From Alishewanella metallidurans (GTDB taxonomy: Bacteria > Pseudomonadota > Gammaproteobacteria > Enterobacterales > Alteromonadaceae), in assembly GCF_036983985.1 (NCBI RefSeq), contig NZ_JALAHQ010000001.1, positions 372,001 to 436,000 of the forward strand: a DNA stretch of 64,000 nt, in the 5' to 3' direction. Below, one piece after another: positions 24,393 to 31,252 of the stretch (positions within the stretch are counted from its first letter, which is position 1; every line of letters begins with the position of its first letter). The notes beneath the pieces were generated by a model. The model saw only the letters and a list, made by a program, of their open reading frames with translations. It ran no database searches and had not been told where the DNA came from. The position numbers were made by a program, and so were the translations under genes.

Positions 24393-24728
24393 CGCGTCCG
24401 AAAAACCTAGATCGTCGGTACTACATGCTTAGCACATTCATTTAGTTAACCCTCTGAGCGCCGAATGGCAGGCTATCGTCGGGCGAGCCTGATTGGTTTT
24501 AACGTTTTGTCTCCAGGCGAAGACGCGACGCGATCCTGTTAGGGGTGATCTTCCAGAGTCTCAGCTTACAGGCATGCGTGAGGGGAAGAGCTATCTACTG
24601 CCTATTAAGCAGCGATTGCGTATGTTTCGTCGTTTGCGACTAGTTTTTTGCGGTTTTTTTACGAGGCCTACCGCACCTCGGCATGCACCTAAGAGTTCGT
24701 GAATCCCGTCGAATCCAGAATCAGCCCC
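24368..24728 (-). ncRNA. ssrA: Transfer-messenger RNA (tmRNA)
   Basis: The gene runs from GGGGCTGATTCTGG at the 5' end to CCAGCTCCACCA at the 3' end, 361 bases, with encoded CCA. The two ends form the tRNA-like domain. The tag reading frame starts at the GCA resume codon (24635-24637) after the conserved AGTC context and encodes ANDETYAIAA, followed by TAA TAG. E. coli has ANDENYALAA. The partner gene smpB lies 145 bp upstream on the same strand. The 3' end is duplicated at 23399-23461. Confidence 0.97.
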
Positions 24729-24768
24729 GAATTCTGTGGTGTTACACTTACTACATCAGTGTTTGGCT

Positions 24769-24797
24769 ATTGTACGCAGCTGCTAGATGTTACACAA
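24769..24797 (-). promoter_or_regulatory. Predicted sigma-70 promoter of ssrA
   Basis: Reading the minus strand, TTGTGT (24797-24792), a 17-base spacer and TACAAT (24774-24769) lie about 40 bases before the mature 5' end. This would give a precursor with a 5' leader of about 30 bases needing processing. Confidence 0.6.
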
Positions 24798-24872
24798 GTA
24801 GCTAATGCACCTTTACCGTTTTTTACTTCAAACCTTATATGGGGTTAACCACTAAAAGTTTCAAGTGCTGTA

Positions 24873-25355
24873 TTAACGTTTTGAATGTTTCATCATGCGT
24901 TCTTTTTCGCGTGACCAATCTCGATCTTTTATATCGTCACGTTTATCAAACGTTTTCTTACCTTTTGCTAGATGAAACTCTAATTTTACCCAGCACGCTT
25001 TCCAGTACATCGCAGTAGCGATTAGCGTAAAACCCTCACGATCTTTTAAACCAATCAGTTTATCGAGTTCGCGTTTGTGCAGTAACAGTTTACGGTTACG
25101 TTCAGGGTCGCACACAACGTGGCTTGAAGCACTATTTAGTGGCTGAATTTGCGCACCTAATAAGTATGCCTCGCCCTGATGTAAAATAACGTAGGAGTCG
25201 GATAAGTTAACTTTACCTTCGCGAATGCTTTTTAACTCCCATCCTTGCAAGACCATACCGGCTTCATAGCGGTCTTCTAAAAAGTACTCGTGTCGCGCTT
25301 TTCTATTTTGCGCGATAGTACCATTTTTATTTTTACTGGTTTTTTTAGTGCTCAT
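24873..25355 (-). CDS. smpB: SsrA-binding protein SmpB
   Basis: SmpB binds the tRNA-like end of tmRNA and brings it to stalled ribosomes. The 160-residue protein has the expected beta-barrel motifs: NRKARHEYFLEDRYEAGMVL, GWELKSIREGKVNLSDSYV (adjacent blocks), and AYLLGAQIQPL. The basic C-terminal tail DIKDRDWSREKERMMKHSKR enters the mRNA channel. Length matches E. coli SmpB (160). It lies just upstream of ssrA and is divergent from ratA, as in E. coli. Confidence 0.97.
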   Translation of the reverse strand: MSTKKTSKNKNGTIAQNRKARHEYFLEDRYEAGMVLQGWELKSIREGKVNLSDSYVILHQGEAYLLGAQIQPLNSASSHVVCDPERNRKLLLHKRELDKLIGLKDREGFTLIATAMYWKACWVKLEFHLAKGKKTFDKRDDIKDRDWSREKERMMKHSKR

Positions 25356-25460
25356 AATTCGTTATTTTCGCAGCTCTATTTTGGGTGTCGGCGATGGCTC
25401 AAGCCTTGTTGCAGCGCGTCAATCTGTTACAATCGGCGGCGAGTTTATAGGGGAGTGAGT

Positions 25461-25904
25461 ATGCCACAAATTGAGCGCAGTGCGCTGGTTTTTTATAGTG
25501 CACAGCAGATGTTTGATTTAGTCAATGCTGTACCTGACTATCCGCAGTTTCTGCCTGGCTGTACCTCTGCCCGTATTGTTAGTCGGTCTGATACAGAGAT
25601 GGTGGCGGCGCTTACTGTTTCCAAGGCCGGTATTGGTCATACTTTTACTACGCGTAATACGTTGTATCCCGCACAGCGCATTGCTATGCAATTAGTTGAT
25701 GGCCCGTTTAAACAATTACAGGGTGGTTGGGAGTTTCAGCCATTAAGCGCGACGGCGTGTAAGGTGATACTGAAACTAGAGTTTGAGTTTTCTAACAGAT
25801 TAATTCAATTCGCCTTTGGTAAAATATTTACTGAGCTTACCGCGTCAATGATTAATGCATTTACACAACGGGCAAAACAGGTATACGGGGTGCAGCATGA
25901 CTGA
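25461..25904 (+). CDS. ratA: RatA / COQ10-like START-domain protein
   Basis: A 147-residue single-domain protein of the polyketide-cyclase/START superfamily. Motifs are RSALVFYSAQQMFDLVNAV, YPQFLPGCTSARI, DGPFKQLQGGWEFQPL and LEFEFSNRLIQFAFG. In E. coli this gene (yfjG) was described as a ribosome association toxin, while relatives (Coq10) bind ubiquinone; either role is possible here. The true start is ATG 25461 after GGGGAG, not the upstream frame. It overlaps rnfH by 8 bp and is not a toxin-antitoxin pair in the classical sense. Confidence 0.92.
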   Translation: MPQIERSALVFYSAQQMFDLVNAVPDYPQFLPGCTSARIVSRSDTEMVAALTVSKAGIGHTFTTRNTLYPAQRIAMQLVDGPFKQLQGGWEFQPLSATACKVILKLEFEFSNRLIQFAFGKIFTELTASMINAFTQRAKQVYGVQHD

Positions 25905-26244
25905 GCAAATTACTGTAGAAGTAACGTACGCCTTACCTGAACGACAAAGCTTACTTACCTTAACTGTAGGGCGCTTATGTACAGTGCAGCAAGCAATTGA
26001 ACAAAGTGGTATTTTGCAGCAATTTGTCGATATAGATTTAACCCGGCAAAAAGTAGGTATTTGGAGCCGTCCGGTTAAACTAGATGATGTGGTAAAAGCG
26101 GGTGACCGCGTAGAAATTTACCGAGCGTTAATTGCCGATCCAAAAGATTTACGTCGACGCAGAGCTGAAAAAGCTAAAGAAGAAGGGCGAGCAGATAAAA
26201 CTACCGGCGGCCGAGTACATGACGCTAAACCCATTAGTGAATAA
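25897..26244 (+). CDS. rnfH: RnfH family ubiquitin-like protein (RatB)
   Basis: A 115-residue small protein with a beta-grasp (ubiquitin-like) domain: EVTYALPERQSLLTLTV, TVQQAIEQSGI, KVGIWSRPVKLDDVVKAGDRVEIYR and LIADPKDLRRRRAEKAKEEG. The basic tail is characteristic of RnfH/YfjF. Function is not established. The start overlaps the ratA stop region by 8 bp, so translation is coupled. A shared terminator follows and separates it from convergent bamE. Confidence 0.92.
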   Translation: MTEQITVEVTYALPERQSLLTLTVGRLCTVQQAIEQSGILQQFVDIDLTRQKVGIWSRPVKLDDVVKAGDRVEIYRALIADPKDLRRRRAEKAKEEGRADKTTGGRVHDAKPISE

Positions 26245-26269
26245 AAAACCAGCTTAACGCTGGCTTTTT
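26243..26269. terminator. Bidirectional terminator between rnfH and bamE
   Basis: CCAGC-TTAAC-GCTGG (26249-26263) is flanked by an A tract on the left and a T tract on the right, so it works as an intrinsic terminator in both directions. Confidence 0.85.
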
Positions 26270-26284
26270 ATGTTGGCGGTTTTT

Positions 26285-26635
26285 TTAAATATCGAGTGGC
26301 GTGTTAAAGTCTGCTGATTTTTCAAAATCACCTTTTAAATCAATCAGCTTGTCCTCTTTAAACTCAACAATAAGCTGTTTCTTAAACTGGCTGCCGTTAC
26401 CGCCTTTTAATGCGTAAAAATAATGCCAGGTATCATTGTCAAAAGCATTGCTGGCCACTGGCGTACCTAGTACATATTTTACTTGTTCTTTAGTCATGGC
26501 AATGCGCAGTTTATCGATATCTTTTTGCTCTAAAAAGTTACCCTGTGGCACATCAATGCGATATACCCAGCTACTACAGCCATTTAGGCTTAATAAACCG
26601 ATTACCAATACTAAGGTTGCTATTACTGCTTTCAT
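26285..26635 (-). CDS. bamE: Outer membrane assembly lipoprotein BamE
   Basis: BamE (SmpA/OmlA) is a small lipoprotein of the BAM complex that inserts beta-barrel proteins into the outer membrane. The 116-residue product has a lipobox SLNGC, then the BamE fold: VYRIDVPQGNFLEQKDIDKL, MTKEQVKYVLGTPVA, and DTWHYFYALKGG. Position between recN and the ratA-rnfH pair matches E. coli. It is 67 bp downstream of recN on the same strand but may have its own promoter. Confidence 0.96.
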   Translation of the reverse strand: MKAVIATLVLVIGLLSLNGCSSWVYRIDVPQGNFLEQKDIDKLRIAMTKEQVKYVLGTPVASNAFDNDTWHYFYALKGGNGSQFKKQLIVEFKEDKLIDLKGDFEKSADFNTPLDI

Positions 26636-26702
26636 TTGTCACATCTACTTTATCTGAATGGGCTTATCATACCTCATGACAAGCCTAGTGAAAAACCTTC
26701 TT

Positions 26703-28376
26703 TCAGACTACGGGGGCACATAAAAGTTCGCGTGCATTGGCAAGCGCACTGGCACTAATATTTTCACCGGCCAGTAAACGGGCAATTTCACTGATCCTGT
26801 CTTCATCACTGAGTTGGCGCATACGGGTTTCTGTAGCTTGACCGTCGGTATATTTTTCGACAAATAATTGTTGATGCCCCTGACTTGCTACCTGTGGCAA
26901 GTGGGTAACACAAATAATTTGTGTTGATTCACCTAACTGGCGTAATAAACGGCCAACGCCGGCGGCTACAGGGCCACTGATGCCTACATCTACTTCATCG
27001 AATATAAGTGTTGGTGTGGTAATTTTATCGGCCAAAATAACTTGTATGGCTAAGCTGATACGGGATAACTCACCGCCTGATGCCACCTTGTGTAGTGCTT
27101 GCAGTGGTTGCCCAGGGTTAGTTGAAACCTGAAACTCTATTGCATCTATACCGTTTGCGCTGGCTTGCTCTGGCGTTAATTTTTGCATTTCTATGCTAAA
27201 ACGTGCGTTAGCCATACTTAATTCGTGCATGCTACGGCTAATTTTTTCACTTAGCGTTGCGGCAGCTTGCTGCCGTAAGTCGCTTAGCTGTTCGGCCTGC
27301 ACCATATAGTGCTGTTGTGCTTGTATAATATCTTCGTTGAGTTGCTGTAGCCGTTGATCATTGCCAGTTAACGTGGCTAATTGTGCTGCTAGCTGCTGGT
27401 GTAGTATTGGTAGCTCTTCGTTAGCAACCTGATGTTTTCGCGCTAGGTTTAACCATTGACCAAGTCGCTCGTCAATTTGAGCTAAACGCTCAGGGTCTAA
27501 CTCAACTTTATCGGCATAGCGGCGCAGTTCACGGCTGGCTTCTTCGGTTTGCAGTAGGGCATCATTGAGCATTTGGCTGATATTGTTTAACGCAGGGTCT
27601 AAACTACTGAGTTGCTCAAGCTGTGCGGTGGCGACGGATAACGCTTGATAAATATTTTGTTGTTCATCATCGTAAAGTAGCTGTAAACATTGTTGGCTTT
27701 GGCTTAGTAATGTATTGCCATGGCTTAACCGGCTATGTTCGGCTTCAAGTTCTGGGTATTCGTTTTCTAAGGCGGCAAAATTATCCAGTTCGGCAACTTG
27801 ATATTCCAACAGCTGGCGTTGTGCGTCGCGTTGATGTTGTGATTGCTCTAATTCGCTATATTCGCGCTGCAGTTGTTGCCAGTGGCGCCAAGTATTGCGG
27901 GTTGCTTCACGTGCATTGCTGTTAGTGGCAAATGCATCAACTAATTGACGTTGGTAATCTTGTTTTAGCAGTTGCTGATGCGCATGCTGACCGTGAATGC
28001 TTAATAAATGCTGGCCCAAGGCTTTAAGCTGCTGTGCCGGCACTTGCACGCCATTTATATAGCCACGTGAGCGGCCTTCACTGCTAACCACACGGCGCAC
28101 TATACATTCATTGCCCATAGCGAGGTCTTGTTCTGCTAACCACTGTTGTGCAGCACTAAGCTTACTAATATCAAAACTGGCAACAATGTCGGCTTTGTCT
28201 GCACCTGGGCGAACTACACCGGCATCGGCGCGTTCACCTAAACATAATGATAGGGCGTCAATGGCAATTGATTTACCAGCACCGGTTTCACCAGTAATGG
28301 TAGACATACCGCTGGCCCAGTCTATTTCTAGCGCACGGACAATGGCAAAATTACTGATATGCAGATGACATAGCAT
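26703..28376 (-). CDS. recN: DNA repair protein RecN
   Basis: RecN is an SMC-like ATPase for double-strand-break repair. The 557-residue length fits (553 in E. coli). Walker A is TGETGAGKSI near residue 30, with HISNFAIVRALEIDW before it. A long Gln/Leu-rich coiled-coil arm spans about 155-365. The C-terminal half has the signature ASGGELSRISLA, Walker B TLIFDEVDVGISG, and THLPQVAS. An SOS operator lies 25-45 bp upstream of the start, so DNA-damage induction is expected. Confidence 0.97.
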   Translation of the reverse strand: MLCHLHISNFAIVRALEIDWASGMSTITGETGAGKSIAIDALSLCLGERADAGVVRPGADKADIVASFDISKLSAAQQWLAEQDLAMGNECIVRRVVSSEGRSRGYINGVQVPAQQLKALGQHLLSIHGQHAHQQLLKQDYQRQLVDAFATNSNAREATRNTWRHWQQLQREYSELEQSQHQRDAQRQLLEYQVAELDNFAALENEYPELEAEHSRLSHGNTLLSQSQQCLQLLYDDEQQNIYQALSVATAQLEQLSSLDPALNNISQMLNDALLQTEEASRELRRYADKVELDPERLAQIDERLGQWLNLARKHQVANEELPILHQQLAAQLATLTGNDQRLQQLNEDIIQAQQHYMVQAEQLSDLRQQAAATLSEKISRSMHELSMANARFSIEMQKLTPEQASANGIDAIEFQVSTNPGQPLQALHKVASGGELSRISLAIQVILADKITTPTLIFDEVDVGISGPVAAGVGRLLRQLGESTQIICVTHLPQVASQGHQQLFVEKYTDGQATETRMRQLSDEDRISEIARLLAGENISASALANARELLCAPVV

Positions 28377-28401
28377 AGGATGCTCCGGTTCTGGAAATTG
28401 T

Positions 28402-28421
28402 TACTGTGAAAAATAACAGTG
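28402..28421. promoter_or_regulatory. LexA (SOS) box upstream of recN
   Basis: CTGT-N8-ACAG occurs at 28404-28419 within a TACTGT...ACAGTG context that closely follows the enteric consensus. Two further ATACAGTAA half-sites (28430-28437 and 28443-28450) lie upstream. Multiple LexA sites are also known at E. coli recN. Confidence 0.85.
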
Positions 28422-28473
28422 GTTATTTATACAGTAACTTTATACAGTAATTTACGCGCTGGCAAGTGAGGAG

Positions 28474-29355
28474 TTAATAAAGTTTGCTGCCCCAACCAAG
28501 TTTGTTACGTAGCACGTGAAAGTAGCTGTAACCCGGCGGGTGCACTAGCCTAAGTGGCGTGGGGTATTTGCGAATATAAATATCATCACCGGGCATAACG
28601 GCCAGAATAACATGGCTGTCGCAGCTTATTTGTAAATGAGCATCATTGGTACTGGCAACCTTAAGCCGAATTTCACTGCTGCCTGATACCACTAATGGCC
28701 TGCTGCTTAGTGTATGGGGGAACATTGGCACTAAGGTTACCGCGTCTAAATCCGGGGTAAGGATAGGGCCGCCACCAGATAAAGAATAAGCCGTAGAGCC
28801 GGTTGGTGTGCTAATAATTAAACCGTCAGAGCGCTGACTATAAACAAAGTCGTCGTTAATATAGGCTTCAAATTCAATCATGTGTGCCACCTTGTCGGCG
28901 TGCAACACTGCTTCGTTTACTGCGCTGTTACTGCTTTTGATTACGCCATGGCGATGCACTGATATTTCTAGCAGGTTACGCTTTTCGGTTACAAAGTTAC
29001 CTGCCAGCACTTCGCTTAGCGGTTGTTCAAAATTTTCGGGAGCGAGATCAGTTAAAAAGCCTAAATTACCTCGGTTAACACCCAGCACGGATACATCAAA
29101 CCGCGCGAGCACTCTGGCTGCGCCTAGCATATTGCCGTCGCCACCGACCACGATTGCCAAATCACATTTTTCGCCAAGCGCCACTAAATCTAATACATCG
29201 ACATTGGGAATGGTTAGCGATTCTGCTACGCGCTCTTCAACATACACCTTTAAGCCTTGCTGCTGTAAAAAGGTATACAGTGCCATTAGGGTGTTGTTAG
29301 CACCCGCGTGGTGGGGTTTGCCAATTAGGCCGACGGTGTTAAAGGCGTGTTGCAT
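28474..29355 (-). CDS. nadK: NAD kinase
   Basis: NadK phosphorylates NAD to NADP in the cytoplasm. The 293-residue protein has the GGDG motif in AIVVGGDGNMLGAARVL, the NE/D motif in NSAVNEAVLH, and the glycine-rich SDGLIISTPTGSTAYSLSGGGP (listed as two adjacent motifs). The end HPPGYSYFHVLRNKLGWG is typical of the gammaproteobacterial enzyme. Its start faces the hrcA-grpE promoter region, where E. coli has grpE alone. Confidence 0.97.
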   Translation of the reverse strand: MQHAFNTVGLIGKPHHAGANNTLMALYTFLQQQGLKVYVEERVAESLTIPNVDVLDLVALGEKCDLAIVVGGDGNMLGAARVLARFDVSVLGVNRGNLGFLTDLAPENFEQPLSEVLAGNFVTEKRNLLEISVHRHGVIKSSNSAVNEAVLHADKVAHMIEFEAYINDDFVYSQRSDGLIISTPTGSTAYSLSGGGPILTPDLDAVTLVPMFPHTLSSRPLVVSGSSEIRLKVASTNDAHLQISCDSHVILAVMPGDDIYIRKYPTPLRLVHPPGYSYFHVLRNKLGWGSKLY

Positions 29356-29424
29356 AGTGGTGTCCTTTCAATGCGTTATCGCAGTATAACGGCAGCAAGC
29401 GTAACAGACTAGCGGTGAATGTCG

Positions 29425-29450
29425 CTTGAATTATAAGCCGATGCCCCCAT
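29425..29450 (+). promoter_or_regulatory. Sigma-32 heat-shock promoter of hrcA-grpE
   Basis: CTTGAA (29425-29430), a 14-base spacer and CCCCAT (29445-29450, followed by AT) match the RpoH consensus perfectly in the core bases. It lies 33 bp before the hrcA ATG. No CIRCE is visible in this intergenic region. Confidence 0.9.
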
Positions 29451-29482
29451 ATCAAAACTCAGTAAAGCAGTGAGAGCGGTAA

Positions 29483-30514
29483 ATGACGTTAACCCTTAGT
29501 AGGCCTGAGCTAATTTTAAAGTTGATCGTAGAGCAGTATCTGTTAGACGGCCAGCCAGTGTCATCTAAGTTATTGGCAGATAATACTCAACTAGCAGTGA
29601 GCTCGGCTACGGTTCGAAATACTATGATGGCACTTGAGCAGCAGGGCTTAATTCGCTCGCCACATACTTCGGCAGGGCGAATTCCTACCTCTGCCGGTAT
29701 TCGATTATTTATCGACAAAATGTTGCAACTGCAACCTTTAACTAGCTTTTGGAACAATGAGCTTCAGCGCAAATTAGTGCCGCAGTTGCCGGTATCGTTG
29801 CTATGTCAACAGGCGGGGCAACTGTTAACTAACTTAACTGGGTTTGTCGCTATTGTTAGTGCACCAAAGGCCGATGGTCGTATTGTGCGGCAAATTGATT
29901 TAGTGCGTCTTGCAGCCGATAGATTATTATTAGTTGTAATAGATGAAGACGGTGATATTTTGCACCGTGTGTTGCACTGTGAAATGGCAATTGATAACAG
30001 TACATTAAGTAAAGTATTGTGTTTGCTTAATGCGGCATTAGGTGGTGGCGGCCAGTGGCAGGATGGCATTGAGCGGCTCGGCACTATAATGCGTAGCGAA
30101 ACCGCGTTGTGTCAGCAGTTATTACAAAAAGTGCTGGGGCAACTAAGTTTAGATGAGTTACAGCAACATCAGCCGTTAGTTTATGGCCAACATCAGTTAT
30201 TATTGACGCCAGAATACCAGCAAAATTCTGCTTTGCAGCAGGTTATGCAAATGCTAGAGCGGCCAGATGGTTTAATGCAGTTGTTAGATACCGTGACACA
30301 TGATGACCAGCCCAAATTGTTATTGGGTAAAGAGTCAGGTTTTGTTGAGCTAAGTAATGTTAGCGTTATTGTGCGGCGCTATCAAACTCAGCCAAAACGC
30401 TTGATTGCGTTATTAGGCCCAAGGCGAATGAATTACGCCCGTTTAATTCCATTAGTTGACGCTTGTGCTCGCCAGTTAAATTTAAACTTGAATCGGCGCC
30501 AAGCATCCCCATAA
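29483..30514 (+). CDS. hrcA: Heat-inducible transcription repressor HrcA
   Basis: HrcA represses heat-shock genes by binding CIRCE, and in other bacteria needs GroEL for activity. The 343-residue length is typical. The N-terminal winged helix is clear: RPELILKLIVEQYLLDGQPV, SSATVRNTMMALEQQGLI and SPHTSAGRIPTSAGIRLFID (separate blocks). The central and C-terminal parts include GKESGFVELSNVSVIV and ALLGPRRMNYARLIPLVD. It is driven by a sigma-32 promoter and precedes grpE by 30 bp. A perfect CIRCE upstream of rpoH in this window is its evident target. Confidence 0.96.
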   Translation: MTLTLSRPELILKLIVEQYLLDGQPVSSKLLADNTQLAVSSATVRNTMMALEQQGLIRSPHTSAGRIPTSAGIRLFIDKMLQLQPLTSFWNNELQRKLVPQLPVSLLCQQAGQLLTNLTGFVAIVSAPKADGRIVRQIDLVRLAADRLLLVVIDEDGDILHRVLHCEMAIDNSTLSKVLCLLNAALGGGGQWQDGIERLGTIMRSETALCQQLLQKVLGQLSLDELQQHQPLVYGQHQLLLTPEYQQNSALQQVMQMLERPDGLMQLLDTVTHDDQPKLLLGKESGFVELSNVSVIVRRYQTQPKRLIALLGPRRMNYARLIPLVDACARQLNLNLNRRQASP

Positions 30515-30544
30515 TACATCTACTTAATTTGGGAGTAGTAATGC

Positions 30545-31108
30545 ATGACTGAGCAACAACAGCCAAACGAAAATACCACTGAGCAAGCAAACGAGCACGC
30601 CGACACTGTAGAGTTATCAGGTGAGCAGGCTGTTATAGCCAAACTTGAAGCCGAGTTAGCCGATGCCAAAGCGCAGTTAACTGAGCAGCAAGATCTGATG
30701 TTGCGTATTAAAGCTGAATCAGAAAACGTGCGTCGCCGCGCCAGTATGGACGTAGAAAAGGCGCATAAATTTGCGCTAGAAAAATTTGCCGGTGAGCTAT
30801 TATCCGTAGCCGATAATTTAGAGCGGGCGTTAGAATTTATTAACCGTGAAGACGAAGCGGTAAGAGGTTTAGCTGAAGGTGTTGATTTAACACTAAAAGG
30901 TTTCTTAGATACCATCGCTAAATTTGGTGTTAACCAAGTTAGCCCGTTAGGTCAGCCGTTTAACCCTGACTTACACGAAGCTATGAGTATTCAGCCATCG
31001 GCAGACGTGGCGCCAAATACCGTTACCTTTGTTATGCAAAAAGGCTATGAGTTAAATGGTCGCTTGTTACGTCCGGCTATGGTTGGTGTTTCTAAAGCTC
31101 CCGAATAG
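30545..31108 (+). CDS. grpE: Nucleotide exchange factor GrpE
   Basis: GrpE releases ADP from DnaK in the DnaK-DnaJ-GrpE chaperone cycle. The 187-residue protein has an acidic, Gln-rich N-terminus, a long helix (about 30-95) with LMLRIKAESENVRRRASMDVE (across the helix), and the C-terminal beta-domain ending MQKGYELNGRLLRPAMVGVSK, all standard. It follows hrcA by 30 bp with GGGAG before the start region, so both share the sigma-32 promoter, and it ends at a terminator. dnaK-dnaJ lie 7.8 kb downstream. Confidence 0.97.
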   Translation: MTEQQQPNENTTEQANEHADTVELSGEQAVIAKLEAELADAKAQLTEQQDLMLRIKAESENVRRRASMDVEKAHKFALEKFAGELLSVADNLERALEFINREDEAVRGLAEGVDLTLKGFLDTIAKFGVNQVSPLGQPFNPDLHEAMSIQPSADVAPNTVTFVMQKGYELNGRLLRPAMVGVSKAPE

Positions 31109-31138
31109 GCTGCGGTGTCACCACTAATATTTTGATAA

Positions 31139-31162
31139 AACCGGCATCTTGCCGGTTTTTTT
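31139..31162 (+). terminator. Terminator of hrcA-grpE
   Basis: AACCGGCA-TCT-TGCCGGTT (31139-31157) is followed by a T tract, 30 bp after the grpE stop. Confidence 0.92.
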
Positions 31163-31252
31163 ATGTTAAAACTAACGTATTACTATACCGTGTAAAAAGT
31201 GGCTGATAGCGTGCTTAAGCGACAATATATACAACAAATTCCAGAGGTTTGT

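Noticed and set aside
24493..24702. Plus-strand open frame inside the tmRNA gene
   Set aside because: It is antisense to ssrA, which is conserved as RNA at both ends and in the tag region.
25461..26244. ratA-rnfH as a classical toxin-antitoxin pair
   Set aside because: The proteins are a START-domain protein and a ubiquitin-like protein found across proteobacteria at this housekeeping position; toxin activity is reported only for E. coli overexpression as far as I recall.
29356..29482. CIRCE autoregulation of hrcA
   Set aside because: No CIRCE arms are found in the nadK-hrcA intergenic region.
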